Below are positions 54,372 to 63,858 of a stretch of 64,000 nt of DNA, one piece after another. The notes beneath the pieces were generated by a model. The model ran no database searches, was not told the DNA's origin, and worked only from the letters and a program-made list of their open reading frames with translations. Positions within the stretch are counted from its first letter, which is position 1; each line of letters starts with the position of its first letter. Both the position numbers and the translations under genes were made by a program. Source of the stretch: Cupriavidus sp. WGlv3 (GTDB lineage Bacteria; Pseudomonadota; Gammaproteobacteria; Burkholderiales; Burkholderiaceae); assembly GCF_023952475.1 (NCBI RefSeq), contig NZ_JALHRX010000006.1, positions 186,001-250,000 of the forward strand, read 5' to 3'.

Positions 54372-54719
54372 TTAGTTCCAGATCGGATCTTCCTTCTGCA
54401 TCTGATCCTTGGTCTTCTTCATCCAGTAGGAACCGATCTGGCGTTCGGTGACAGACCCCTTCTTTTTGGCGTCAATCTTGTCGAAATTCGCGTAGACCTG
54501 GGGCATGCCTGCCTGCGCTTCGTCGCGGGTCAGCTTGCCGTCATGATTGGCATCGGCCGCCTTGAATCGCTCCGCAATCAAGGCCTTGGCTTGTGCCGTA
54601 GTCGGTGGTGCTTTGGGAACCTCGCCTTGGGATCCTTGAGCCGACTGGGCGCTCACTCCAAGAGAAGTGAGTGCCATCAGGACTGCGAAACCAACTGCGG
54701 GCAAATTGCGTACGGTCAT
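54372..54719 (-). CDS. Secreted EF-hand protein
   Basis: A 115-residue protein with a signal peptide (MTVRNLPAVGFAVLMALTSL, cleavage near VSAQS). One canonical EF-hand loop is present: DANHDGKLTRDE at residues 56-67, with Asp56, Asn58, Asp60 and Glu67 in calcium-binding positions. A degenerate second loop (DAKKKGSVTERQ) follows. Calcium binding in the periplasm is expected; the role is unknown. Single gene, flanked by about 220-230 bases on each side. Confidence 0.75.
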   Translation of the reverse strand: MTVRNLPAVGFAVLMALTSLGVSAQSAQGSQGEVPKAPPTTAQAKALIAERFKAADANHDGKLTRDEAQAGMPQVYANFDKIDAKKKGSVTERQIGSYWMKKTKDQMQKEDPIWN

Positions 54720-54951
54720 GTCGCTCTCCTCAAGTCATAGTGTTGTTTGGAGCCGTGGAACAGGAAGGCCTGCTGGCCGAATATCCCGTGAGCCCTGGCT
54801 CGCTCAGTATTCTACGTGCTGTACGGGGCATCACGAGTAGGGGGAATCCGCTATCACAAGGGGCTACCGCCAACACGTTCCCGGAACATAAGGGGAGAAA
54901 GCAGGCGGGAGGGTCGGCTCGTTGGGCCCGCCAGGCACGGCGACCCGACCT

Positions 54952-56451
54952 TCAGGCAACCCCCTTCCTGCCCCGCATCCTCAAATCACTAACCACCGGC
55001 CACACCAGCACGAACACAGCCAGTCCCATAATCGACCCGACCAGCCCATTCGACCAGAACACATCCAACGCCCCGGACGACACCAGCATGGTCTGCCGGA
55101 ACGCATCCTCGGCGCGGTCGCCCAGCACCAGCGCCAGCACCATCGGCGCCAACGGATAGTCCAGCTTCTTCAACACATAGCCCACCACGCCAAAGCCCAG
55201 CATCAGCCAGACGTCGAACAGCGCCCCGTTCACCGTGTACGCGCCGATCGCGCAGATCACCAGGATCAGCGGCGCGATGATCGAGAAGGGAATGCGCAGG
55301 ATCGCCGCGAACAGCGGCACCGTCGACAGCACCACGATCAGCCCGACGATATTGCCCAGGTACATGCTGGCGATCAGCCCCCACACGAACGGCCCCTGCT
55401 CGGCGAACAGCAGCGGCCCCGGCTGCAGGCCCCAGATCATCAGGCCGCCCAGCAGCACCGCGGCGGTGGCCGAACCGGGAATGCCCAGGGCCAGCATCGG
55501 CAGCAGCGCGCTGGTGCCGGCCGCGTGCGCGGCGGTCTCGGGGGCGACCACCCCTTCGACATTGCCCTGCCCGAACGAATCGGGATCCTTCGCCATGCGC
55601 TTGGCCACGCCATAGCCCATGAACGACGCCGCGGTGGCACCGCCCGGGGTAATGCCCAGCCAGCAGCCGATCACCGACGAGCGCACCACGGTCAGCCAGT
55701 AGCGCGGCAATTCGGCCCAGGTCTTCAGCACCACCTTCAGGTCGATGCGGGCCTGCTTGCCGCGGAAGGCCACGCCCTCTTCCATCGTCATCAGGATCTC
55801 GCTGATGCCGAACAGGCCGATCACCGCCACCAGGAAGTCGAAGCCGCGCAGCAACTCGGTCGAGCCGAAGGTCATGCGCAGCGTGCCCGATACCGTGTCC
55901 ATGCCCACCGCGGCCAGCACGAAGCCCAGGCACATCGCGATCAGGATCTTTGGCTTGGACTCCTTGCCCATGCCGACGAAGCTGCAGAAGGTCAGCAGGT
56001 ACACCGCGAAGAACTCGGGCGGGCCGAAGCGCAGCGCGAACTTTGCCACCAGCGGCGCCAGGAAGGTGATCAGCAGCACGCCGGCCAGCGCGCCCAGGCA
56101 CGAACCGGTGAAGGCCGAGGTCAGGGCCTTGCCGGCCTCGCCGCGCTGCGCCATCGGGTAACCGTCGAAGGTGGTGGCCACCGACCAGGCTTCGCCGGGA
56201 ATATTGAACAGGATCGAGGTGATCGCCCCGCCGAACAATGCGCCCCAGTAGATGCAGGACAGCATGATGATGGCCGACACCGGGTCCATCGAAAACGTCA
56301 GTGGCAGCAGGATCGCCACGCCGTTGGGCCCGCCCAGGCCGGGCAGTACGCCCACCACGATGCCAAGCAGGATGCCGACGAACATCAGGCCGACGTTCTG
56401 CCATGACAGCGCCACGGCAAAGCCGCCCATCAATGCATTGAGTTCATCCAT
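54952..56451 (-). CDS. tctA: Tripartite tricarboxylate transporter large permease
   Basis: A 499-residue inner-membrane protein with about 11-12 helices. TctA signatures are GVLPGLGGPNGVAILLPLTF in helix 1-2, WGALFGGAITSILFNIPGE, and LGIPGSATAAVLLGGLMIWG. It forms the proton- or sodium-coupled channel with TctB, fed by the TctC receptor. The stop of tctB is twelve bases upstream. Last gene of the leftward aminotransferase / FAD / DSD1 / TctCBA unit. Confidence 0.9.
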   Translation of the reverse strand: MDELNALMGGFAVALSWQNVGLMFVGILLGIVVGVLPGLGGPNGVAILLPLTFSMDPVSAIIMLSCIYWGALFGGAITSILFNIPGEAWSVATTFDGYPMAQRGEAGKALTSAFTGSCLGALAGVLLITFLAPLVAKFALRFGPPEFFAVYLLTFCSFVGMGKESKPKILIAMCLGFVLAAVGMDTVSGTLRMTFGSTELLRGFDFLVAVIGLFGISEILMTMEEGVAFRGKQARIDLKVVLKTWAELPRYWLTVVRSSVIGCWLGITPGGATAASFMGYGVAKRMAKDPDSFGQGNVEGVVAPETAAHAAGTSALLPMLALGIPGSATAAVLLGGLMIWGLQPGPLLFAEQGPFVWGLIASMYLGNIVGLIVVLSTVPLFAAILRIPFSIIAPLILVICAIGAYTVNGALFDVWLMLGFGVVGYVLKKLDYPLAPMVLALVLGDRAEDAFRQTMLVSSGALDVFWSNGLVGSIMGLAVFVLVWPVVSDLRMRGRKGVA

Positions 56452-56463
56452 GATCCGCCCTCC

Positions 56464-56970
56464 CTAGTAGCCCAGCGCCGCTTCGAGCGGGCCCTTGGGC
56501 AGCGGTACGCGGAACTGGATTTCGAAGATCCAGAACAGCAAGGCATTGATGCCGACTCCGGTCAGTGCGGCCTTCCACCACGCCGCCTTGCCCACCCACA
56601 CCATGAAGCCGGCGATGAAGGCCGCCGACGCGACGTAGATGCCGAGCAGCCCGATCAGCCCGACATACACCGTCAGAGGCACCAGGATCACGCCCACCTG
56701 CCGCAGTTGCTGCCACGTCGCGAACACGGCGGTGCGGTCCGCGCGCAGCGCCTGCACGCCCACCAGCACGCTGCAGACCAGGATGATGATGCCGACCCGC
56801 ATCGGGAAATAGCCCGCTTCCGGCCCGTCCGGTGCCCAGCCGGCACCGATGCCGTAGTTGCTCCAGATCACCACCAGCGCGCCGGCCAGCAGGCACAGCG
56901 CCATCGCCAGTTCCACCGCCTTGACCGAGATGCCGGCGCCCGCATGCGCCGTTTCCTGTTGTGAATCCAT
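56464..56970 (-). CDS. tctB: Tripartite tricarboxylate transporter small permease
   Basis: A 168-residue protein with four hydrophobic helices (about 17-37, 54-75, 88-122 in two parts, and 134-152). The conserved GPEAGYFPMRVG, after the first helix, is the family marker. It begins 71 bases after the tctC stop and ends twelve bases before tctA, as in the usual tctCBA order. Confidence 0.85.
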   Translation of the reverse strand: MDSQQETAHAGAGISVKAVELAMALCLLAGALVVIWSNYGIGAGWAPDGPEAGYFPMRVGIIILVCSVLVGVQALRADRTAVFATWQQLRQVGVILVPLTVYVGLIGLLGIYVASAAFIAGFMVWVGKAAWWKAALTGVGINALLFWIFEIQFRVPLPKGPLEAALGY

Positions 56971-57041
56971 GTTGTCCCCCGCCTTGCTTCAGGCCATTGG
57001 CTGCGCCGCGCGGCGCAGCCCGTTGGTGATCCGCGCCAGCG

Positions 57042-58037
57042 TCAGCGCGCGGCGACGAAGCCGGCCTCCTTGATGATGTCGCGGTGCGCGGCTTCGTCGC
57101 GCGCCAGGAAATCGGTCAGCGCCTTGCCGGTCAGGAACTCGTTCTTCAGCGCGCTCTTCTCCAGGTATTCCTTCCACTCCGGCGTGGCCACGATCTTCTG
57201 CATCAGGTCCACGTAGTACTTCTGCTGCTCCGGGGTCACGCCCCCCGGCATCATGAACACGCGCAGCATCTGGTATTGAACGTCGAGGCCCTGCTCCTTG
57301 CAGGTCGGCACGTCATGCCAGCTCTGGGTCTGCGTGACCTTGCCGTTGTAGGCCATGCGCTCCGGCGCGAACACGCACAGCGCGCGATGCTCGCCGGCGC
57401 GCCACTGGCCGATCGATTCGGACGGGTTGTTCACGTTGGCGTCGATATGCTGGCCCGACAGCTGCGTGGCCGCCTCGCCGCCGCCCTTGTACGGCACGTA
57501 GATAAAGCGGGTGCCGGTCTTCTTCTGCACCAGCGCGCTGATGATCTGGTCTTCGCGCTTGGAACTGGTGCCGCCGACCTTGATCTTGCCCGCGCTGGCC
57601 CTGGACGCGTCGATGAACTGCGCGACGGTCTTGTACGGTGCCGCCGCATTGGTCCACAGCACGAACTCGTCCTGCGCGATCATCGCCACCGGCGTGAGAT
57701 CGCGCCAGCTGAACGGCAGATGGCTGACCATCGGCACCGTGTAAAGCGCCGACGAGGCCACCAGCAGCTTGTGCGGATTGCCCTGCGATGCCTTGGTATC
57801 CATCAGCCCTTCGGCGCCGCTGGCACCCGCCTTGTTCAGCACGATCACCGGCTGGCTCATCAGCTTGTGCTTGGCGATGATGCCCTGGATCGACCGCGCC
57901 ATCTGGTCCGAGGCGCCACCGGCGCTGAACGGCACCACGATCTCGACCGGCTTGGCCGGCTCCCATGCCCATGCGCTGAGGCATGCCGTGGCACCCGCCA
58001 CGGCCGCCAGGGTCTTCCTGACTGTGTTGCGTTGCAT
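57042..58037 (-). CDS. tctC: Tripartite tricarboxylate receptor (TctC/Bug)
   Basis: A 331-residue receptor with a signal peptide (MQRNTVRKTLAAVAGATACL, cleavage near AWAWE). TctC features are IVVPFSAGGASDQMARSI, NKAGASGAEGLMD, VPYKGGGEAATQLSGQHI and DVPTCKEQGLD. Here, unlike the three other Bug genes of the window, tctBA follow directly. The ligand should be the acid processed by the aminotransferase / dehydrogenase / DSD1 enzymes upstream. Confidence 0.9.
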   Translation of the reverse strand: MQRNTVRKTLAAVAGATACLSAWAWEPAKPVEIVVPFSAGGASDQMARSIQGIIAKHKLMSQPVIVLNKAGASGAEGLMDTKASQGNPHKLLVASSALYTVPMVSHLPFSWRDLTPVAMIAQDEFVLWTNAAAPYKTVAQFIDASRASAGKIKVGGTSSKREDQIISALVQKKTGTRFIYVPYKGGGEAATQLSGQHIDANVNNPSESIGQWRAGEHRALCVFAPERMAYNGKVTQTQSWHDVPTCKEQGLDVQYQMLRVFMMPGGVTPEQQKYYVDLMQKIVATPEWKEYLEKSALKNEFLTGKALTDFLARDEAAHRDIIKEAGFVAAR

Positions 58038-58117
58038 CGTTGGTCTCCTTTGGCTTTGACTACCCGGTGCCGCTGGTTGCGGCTCTTCTCTTCTGTTTCC
58101 TGCGCTGCCACGCGGCA

Positions 58118-59284
58118 TCAGCGGCTCAGGCCGCGCGCCGCGATGTCCCATAGCTCTGCCACATGCCCGTCGCGGCAGCACACGTATTGCGCGTGCAGGT
58201 TTGCGGTGGGGTCGCAATGGCCGGGCACCAGCCAGAGCTTGCTGCCCAGCAGGGCCTGGTTGTCTTCGTCCAGCACCTGCAGCACGCCGTGCTCGTCGTT
58301 GGCCGCGACATAGCGCAGCCACTCGCTGCCCGGGCCGGACCACAGGCGCGGCAGGCCGGAATCCACCGCGAGCGACTTCAGGCCCGCATCGCACACCGCC
58401 ACGCCGGCGCGCGCGGTGCTCATCACCGTGGTCGATAGGAACAGACCGTGCCGCGGCTGGAAGCGGCCGGGCCATTCGCTGGCGCCATAGTGGCCGTCCA
58501 GGAACACGTAGCTGCCGGGCTGGATCTCGGTAAAGACGCCGCTCTCGCAATCGAACTCCGCGGTGCCGCTGCCGCCGCCGGTGATGACCGGGCAGGCGAT
58601 GCCGCGGGCACGCAGGTGCGCCACGTAGGCGCCCGCCTGTTCGGCGGCGCGCCGGGCGGCGTCGCGGCGCTGCGTCCAGGGCGCCAGGTGCTGGGCGCCG
58701 CCGTGATACGCCTGCAGCCCGCCGAAACGCAGCGACGGCGCCGCGCCGATCGCATCGGCGAGGCGGCTCAACGCTTCGGGACTGTCGACGCCGCAACGCC
58801 CCTGTCCGACATCGGCTTCCGCCAGCACCGTGATGCACACCCCGCCGGCCGTCGCGGCGGCGGCGATCGCGGCAACCTGGCGCACATCGTCCACGCACAC
58901 GCTCAGGTCTACATGCCGGGCCAGCTCCACCGCCATCGCCAGCTTGTCGGCGCCGACGAACTCGTTGCTGATATGGATGCTGGCGATGCCGGCGGCGGCA
59001 AACGGATAGGCCTCGCTGAGCTTCTGGCAGCAGATGCCCACCGCGCCGGCGGCAAGCTGCCGCTGCGCGATCGCCACCGACTTGTGCGCCTTGGCATGCG
59101 GGCGCAGCGCCACGCCGCCGGCATCGGCTAGCGCCTGCATCCGGGCCACGTTCTGGTCGAAGGCATCGAGGTCGACCAGCAGCGCCGGCGTGCCTACGTC
59201 CTCGACACGGTCGCCGATCTTTGCCGGCGCCGGCGGCTGCAGGCGGCTACGGTCCTGGACGGCGTTGTGCATCGCCTCAGTCAT
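58118..59284 (-). CDS. DSD1-family PLP enzyme (D-threonine aldolase / 3-hydroxyaspartate aldolase or D-serine dehydratase type)
   Basis: A 388-residue fold-type III PLP enzyme. The PLP lysine is Lys65 in RPHAKAHKS. The metal motif PGHCDPT near the C terminus has the His-x-Asp pair of metal-dependent D-threonine and 3-hydroxyaspartate aldolases. VITGGGSGTAEFD marks the phosphate-binding region. The start at 59284 (MTEAMHNAVQD) overlaps the end of the upstream FAD gene by eight bases, so the two are coupled. With a glyoxylate-type aminotransferase and a 2-hydroxyacid dehydrogenase in the same operon, cleavage or synthesis of a 3-hydroxy amino acid with glyoxylate/glycine is likely. D-serine or D-threonine substrates remain possible. 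Confidence 0.75.
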   Translation of the reverse strand: MTEAMHNAVQDRSRLQPPAPAKIGDRVEDVGTPALLVDLDAFDQNVARMQALADAGGVALRPHAKAHKSVAIAQRQLAAGAVGICCQKLSEAYPFAAAGIASIHISNEFVGADKLAMAVELARHVDLSVCVDDVRQVAAIAAAATAGGVCITVLAEADVGQGRCGVDSPEALSRLADAIGAAPSLRFGGLQAYHGGAQHLAPWTQRRDAARRAAEQAGAYVAHLRARGIACPVITGGGSGTAEFDCESGVFTEIQPGSYVFLDGHYGASEWPGRFQPRHGLFLSTTVMSTARAGVAVCDAGLKSLAVDSGLPRLWSGPGSEWLRYVAANDEHGVLQVLDEDNQALLGSKLWLVPGHCDPTANLHAQYVCCRDGHVAELWDIAARGLSR

Positions 59285-62200
59285 GGTGGCCGCCCTCCAG
59301 CGCCATCGCCAGCACTCTTGCCACATGCATCGCCTCGGCCTGCGCGCCGTCGCGGATCTGGTGGCGGCAACTGGTGCCGTCCGCGACCACGAGGGCATCG
59401 GCGCTGCGCCGGCGCACTGCCGGCAGCAGCGACAGCTCGGCCATCGCCTGCGATGCTTCGAAATGCTCGGCCTCATAGCCGAAGCTGCCGGCCATGCCGC
59501 AGCACGACGACTCCACCGGCGCCACCTTCAGGCCCGGAATCCACCCCAGCACGGTCTGCACCGGCGTGAAGGCATCGAACGCCTTCTGGTGGCAGTGCCC
59601 GTGCACGATGGCCTCGGAGACCTGCAGCGGCTGCAGCGGCAACGCCAGCCGGCCCGCCTGGCGCTCGCGCACCAGGAATTCCTCGAACAGGAACGACAGG
59701 CTGGCGAGCTGGCGCGCCTCTTCGCCATAGCCATAGCCGAGGAACTCGTCGCGCAGCGACAGCAGGCACGACGGCTCCAGGCCGACCACCGGCACGCCGC
59801 GCTCGACGAACGGGCGAAGCGTATCGAGCAGGCGTCGCGCCTCGGCCTTCGCCTGGTCGACCAGGCCCGCGGCCAGGAAGGTGCGGCCGCAGCACAGCGG
59901 GCGCTCGCCTGCGCGGGTGTTGAAGTGCACCGTATAGCCCGCCGCTTCCAGCACGGCCTGCGCGGCGCGCGCATTGTCGGGCTCCATGTAGTTGCTGAAG
60001 GTATCGACGAAGAGCAGCACCTCGCGGCCATCGGCCTTGCTGCCTGCAGCGTTGCCCGCGCTGCGGCTGCGCGCCAGGAACGGCGCGGTGAAGCGCGGCA
60101 GCGACCGTTGCGTGGCAAATCCCAGCGCGCGCTTGATCCAGCCGGAGACCCCGGGCAGGCTGTCGGCCAACGCCAGCAGGCCCGGCACGCGGCTCGCCGT
60201 CGGCGCATAGCGCGGCAGGAATGCCACCATGCGCTCACGCAGGCCGATGCCGTGCCGGCTGGTCCAGGCGTGGCGCGCCTCGATCTTGAACTTCGCCATG
60301 TCGACGCCGGTCGGGCAGTCGCGCTTGCAGCCCTTGCACGAGACGCACAGGTCCAGCGCCTCCTTCACTTCGCTGCTGGCCAGCCCGTCGCTGCCGAGCT
60401 GTCCGGTCAGCGCCAGCCGCAGCGTGTTGGCGCGGCCGCGGGTTACGTGCTGCTCGTCCTTGGTCACGCGATAGCTGGGGCACATGGTGCCGGCGTCGAA
60501 CTTGCGGCAGTGGCCGTTGTTGTTGCACATCTCCACGGCCGACGCGAGGCCATGCGTGGCGGTATCGTTGCCCGTGCCCGGCCCGGTCTCGGCACCCGTC
60601 ATCGGGTCGCGCCGCACGTTCCACGCCGACCAGTCCAGCGCCGGCGTCAGTGGCAGCGCGGCGTAGCCGGGCGCGAAGCGGAAGTTCTCGCGCGCATCCA
60701 TGCGGGGCGGGCGCACGATCTTGTCGGGGTTGAAGCGGTTGTCCGGATCGAACAGCGCCTTGATCTCGCTGAACGCGGCGTTGATGCGCGGGCCGTACTG
60801 CCAGGCCACCCACTCGCCGCGGCACAGGCCGTCGCCGTGCTCGCCGGAATACGCGCCCTTGTATTCGCGCACCAGCTCGGCCGCCTCTTCCGCGATCTCG
60901 CGCATGCGCAGCGCGCCGTCGCGGCGCATGTCCAGGATCGGCCGCACATGCAGCGTGCCGACGCTGGCGTGGGCATACCAGGTGCCCTCGGTCTCGTGCT
61001 TGTGGAAGACCTCGGTCAAGCGGCGGGTGTATTCGGCCAGGTGCTCGAGCGGCACCGCGCAATCTTCGATGAACGAGACCGGCTTGCCATCGCCCTTCAT
61101 GCTCATCATGATGTTCAGGCCGGCCTTGCGCACATCCCACAGCGCCTTCTGCGCCTTCTCTTCCGGCATCTTCACCACCGAGCCCGGCAGGCCCAGGTCG
61201 GCCATCAGCTCGGCCAGCTGGTCCAGTTGCGCCAGCAGTGCCTGGCGGTCGTCGCCGGCGAATTCCACCAGCAGGATGGCCTGCGGATCGCCGGTCAGCG
61301 CGCGCTCGACCACCGGGCGGAAGGCGGGGTTTTCCATCGACAGGTCGATCATGGTGCGGTCGACCAGTTCCACCGCCACCGGTTGCAGCGTGACGATATG
61401 CTGCGTCAGGTCCATCGCCTGGTAGAAGGTGGGGAAGTTGACCACGCCCAGCACCTTGTGCGCCGGCAGCGGCGCCAGCTTCAGCGTGAGCTGGCGGCTG
61501 CAGGCCAGCGTGCCTTCGGAGCCGACCAGGATATGCGCTAGGTTGGCGTGGCCGTCGTCGGTATAGGCGCGCGGGTTCTGGCAGTCGAACAGGTCGATGT
61601 TGTAGCCGGCGACGCGGCGCAGCACCTTGGGCATGCGCTCGGCGATCTCGCCGCGCTCGCGCGTGGCGATGCGCTGCAGCCCATGAAGGATGCTCTCGGC
61701 GCGTCCTGCCGCCACTGGTTGCGCCAGAGAACCGAAATGGCAATCGCTGCCGTCCGCCAGCACCGCATCGATGGCCAGCACGTTATGCACCATGTTGCCG
61801 TAGGCGATCGAGCGCGAGCCGCACGAATTGTTGCCTGCCATGCCGCCGATGGTGCATTGCGCCCCGGTGGAAACGTCCACCGGGAACCACAGCCCGTGCG
61901 GCTTGAGCCAGGCGTTCAGGTGGTCCAGCACGATGCCGGGCTCCACCGTCACCGTGCGCGCGCCGGCATCGAAAGCGACCACGTTGTTGAGCCACTTGCT
62001 GGTATCGATGACCAGCGCCTCGCCCACGGTCTGGCCGCACTGGCTGGTGCCGGCGCCGCGGGCCAGCACCGGCACCCGCTGGTCGCGAGCGATGTCGAGC
62101 GCGCGCACCAGGTCGGCCTGGTCGCGCGGCACCACCACGCCGACCGGCATGATCTGGTAGATCGAGGCATCGGTGGCATAGCGGCCGCGGGCTGCGCGGT

Positions 62201-62321
62201 CGAACAGCACGTCGCCGCGCAGTTCCTTGCGCAGCAGCGCCGATAGCGGCGAGGTGGCCCGGCGCTGCGCGGGCACCAGGTGGATCGGCTTGACCAGCAG
62301 GGAGGACGAAGTCATGTTCAT
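59277..62321 (-). CDS. FAD-linked D-2-hydroxyacid dehydrogenase fused to Fe-S and CCG domains
   Basis: A 1014-residue fusion, in order: FAD_binding_4 (LVRALDIARDQRVPVLARGAGTS in outline, to about 230), the FAD-oxidase C-terminal domain (GEHGDGLCRGEW near 490), a 4Fe-4S ferredoxin region (CNNNGHC, then CVSCKGCKRDC near 650), and a CCG module (PLCCGR and SSCCGMAGS). It resembles GlcD and GlcF joined, and D-lactate dehydrogenases of the Dld-II/Ydij type. It probably oxidises glycolate, D-lactate or another D-2-hydroxyacid to the keto acid, passing electrons to the quinone pool. Start: ATG at 62321; a TTG and another ATG are nearby with no clear ribosome site. Confidence 0.8.
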   Translation of the reverse strand: MNMTSSSLLVKPIHLVPAQRRATSPLSALLRKELRGDVLFDRAARGRYATDASIYQIMPVGVVVPRDQADLVRALDIARDQRVPVLARGAGTSQCGQTVGEALVIDTSKWLNNVVAFDAGARTVTVEPGIVLDHLNAWLKPHGLWFPVDVSTGAQCTIGGMAGNNSCGSRSIAYGNMVHNVLAIDAVLADGSDCHFGSLAQPVAAGRAESILHGLQRIATRERGEIAERMPKVLRRVAGYNIDLFDCQNPRAYTDDGHANLAHILVGSEGTLACSRQLTLKLAPLPAHKVLGVVNFPTFYQAMDLTQHIVTLQPVAVELVDRTMIDLSMENPAFRPVVERALTGDPQAILLVEFAGDDRQALLAQLDQLAELMADLGLPGSVVKMPEEKAQKALWDVRKAGLNIMMSMKGDGKPVSFIEDCAVPLEHLAEYTRRLTEVFHKHETEGTWYAHASVGTLHVRPILDMRRDGALRMREIAEEAAELVREYKGAYSGEHGDGLCRGEWVAWQYGPRINAAFSEIKALFDPDNRFNPDKIVRPPRMDARENFRFAPGYAALPLTPALDWSAWNVRRDPMTGAETGPGTGNDTATHGLASAVEMCNNNGHCRKFDAGTMCPSYRVTKDEQHVTRGRANTLRLALTGQLGSDGLASSEVKEALDLCVSCKGCKRDCPTGVDMAKFKIEARHAWTSRHGIGLRERMVAFLPRYAPTASRVPGLLALADSLPGVSGWIKRALGFATQRSLPRFTAPFLARSRSAGNAAGSKADGREVLLFVDTFSNYMEPDNARAAQAVLEAAGYTVHFNTRAGERPLCCGRTFLAAGLVDQAKAEARRLLDTLRPFVERGVPVVGLEPSCLLSLRDEFLGYGYGEEARQLASLSFLFEEFLVRERQAGRLALPLQPLQVSEAIVHGHCHQKAFDAFTPVQTVLGWIPGLKVAPVESSCCGMAGSFGYEAEHFEASQAMAELSLLPAVRRRSADALVVADGTSCRHQIRDGAQAEAMHVARVLAMALEGGHHD

Positions 62322-62470
62322 GGCATGCAAGAAACAAGGGCTGCGCGCCCACGGCGATGCATGCCGCCGCCTGCGGTGGGCGCATGTCGTGGTGATGCTC
62401 AGGCAGGAAAGTCAGGCAGGCGGCGGACTGAGCCGCGCCCGCCCTGGCTGCGCGGCTCGGTCGGCTCCGC

Positions 62471-63688
62471 TCAGGCGGCCCTGAGCGCCGGCTTGTCGGC
62501 GTGCGCAACGAGCGACGCCATCGCCGCGGCCACGCCGCTGCCGGCAAGCGGCACGCCTGCCAGCTTCAGCCCCATCTCGCAACCGGCGAGCGTGGCCATC
62601 AGAGTCAGGTCATTGCAATCGCCGAGATGGCCGATGCGGAACATGCGGCCGCGCATCTTGCCCAGCGCCTGCCCCAGCGACATGTCGAAGCGTTCATAGA
62701 TCAGCTTGCGCACCGAATCCGCGTCGACGCCGTCGGGCATCATCACGCCGGTCAGCACCGGGCTGTACACCGCCGGGTCCGCGCACTGGATCTGCAGGCC
62801 CCAGGCGCGCACAGCCTGGCGTGTCGCCTCGGCCAGTCGCTGGTGGCGGGCGAAGACCTGTTCCAGGCCCTCGCCCAGGATCATGTCGAGCGCTTCGGAC
62901 AGGCCGTACAGCAGATTGGTGTTGGGCGTGTACGGCCAGTAGCCGTTCTTGTTCGATTCGATGATCTCGGCCCAGCCCCAGAACGCGCGCGGCAGCGTGG
63001 CGTGCTGGCTGGCGGCGATTGCCTTGGGCGAGAGCGCGTTGAAGCTGATCCCCGGCGGCAGCATCAGGCCCTTCTGCGAGCCCGACACGGTCACGTCGAC
63101 GCCCCACTCGTCATGCCGATAGTCGGCCGAACCCAAGCCCGAGATCGTGTCCACCAGCAGCAGCGCCGGATGCCCGGCGGCATCGATGGCCCGGCGCACC
63201 GCGGCGATATCCGAGGTCACGCCGGTCGAGGTCTCGTTGTGCACCACGCAGACGGCGCGAATCGTGTGGCTGCTGTCCTGGCGCAAGCGCGCCTCGATCA
63301 TGTCCGCCTGCACCCCGCGGCGCCAGCCCTCGATGCCGGGCAGGCCCAGGAATTCCGGGCGCAGGCCCAGCGCCTCGGCCATCTTCTTCCACAGCGTGGC
63401 GAAATGCCCGGTCTCGAACATCAGCACATGGTCGCCCGGGCTGAGCGTGTTGGTCAGCGCCGCTTCCCAGGCACCGGTGCCCGACGCCGGATAGATGATC
63501 ACCGGATGCCGGGTCTTGAAGATTTCCTTGATGCCGGTCAGCACCTTGCGGCCGAGTGCGCCGAACTCCGGGCCACGGTGGTCGATGGTCGGATAGCTCA
63601 TCGCGCGCAGGATGCGGTCCGGCACCGGGCTCGGGCCAGGGATCTGCAGGAAGTGGCGGCCAGAGGGATGGAAATCGAGGTGAATCAT
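62471..63688 (-). CDS. Class V aminotransferase, glyoxylate-utilising type
   Basis: A 405-residue fold-type I PLP enzyme of class V. PLP lysine is Lys206 in SGSQKGLMLPPG. Other markers are PGPSPVPDRILRAM, IDHRGPEFG, ASGTGAWEAALTNTLSPGD, and HNETSTGVTSDI. These match alanine-, serine- and aspartate-glyoxylate aminotransferases (BhcA of the beta-hydroxyaspartate cycle is in this group). Start: ATG at 63688 with GGAGGCACG before it. First gene of the leftward operon. It would convert glyoxylate to glycine; the amino donor is not visible. Confidence 0.8.
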   Translation of the reverse strand: MIHLDFHPSGRHFLQIPGPSPVPDRILRAMSYPTIDHRGPEFGALGRKVLTGIKEIFKTRHPVIIYPASGTGAWEAALTNTLSPGDHVLMFETGHFATLWKKMAEALGLRPEFLGLPGIEGWRRGVQADMIEARLRQDSSHTIRAVCVVHNETSTGVTSDIAAVRRAIDAAGHPALLLVDTISGLGSADYRHDEWGVDVTVSGSQKGLMLPPGISFNALSPKAIAASQHATLPRAFWGWAEIIESNKNGYWPYTPNTNLLYGLSEALDMILGEGLEQVFARHQRLAEATRQAVRAWGLQIQCADPAVYSPVLTGVMMPDGVDADSVRKLIYERFDMSLGQALGKMRGRMFRIGHLGDCNDLTLMATLAGCEMGLKLAGVPLAGSGVAAAMASLVAHADKPALRAA

Positions 63689-63858
63689 GGAAATCGTGCC
63701 TCCTTGTTGTTTTATGAATTTTGAATGCAATCGACTATAGCAGAGCGATCGGGGTGGTCCAAGGCCAAATTTACGGGGATTTGTGATGGTTAACCCGCAC
63801 TTTGGAGCGGGGAAGCAAGATGCAGTAGAATCCGCGCCAAGCGGATAGAGGATATTGA
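63689..63858. promoter_or_regulatory. Divergent promoter region, aminotransferase operon / GntR
   Basis: 170 bases, AT-rich for this window. TTGAATGCAA occurs twice in direct orientation, at 63721-63730 and 63855-63864, close to each of the two gene starts. It probably holds both promoters and the operators of the flanking GntR protein. A perfect palindrome is not evident. Confidence 0.5.

Noticed and set aside
54922..56406. A 494-codon open frame on the + strand
   Set aside because: Antisense to tctA. Rich in His/Gln/Arg with no recognisable motif.
59034..61541. An 835-codon open frame on the + strand
   Set aside because: Antisense to the FAD/Fe-S dehydrogenase, which carries all expected motifs. 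No recognised domain in this frame.
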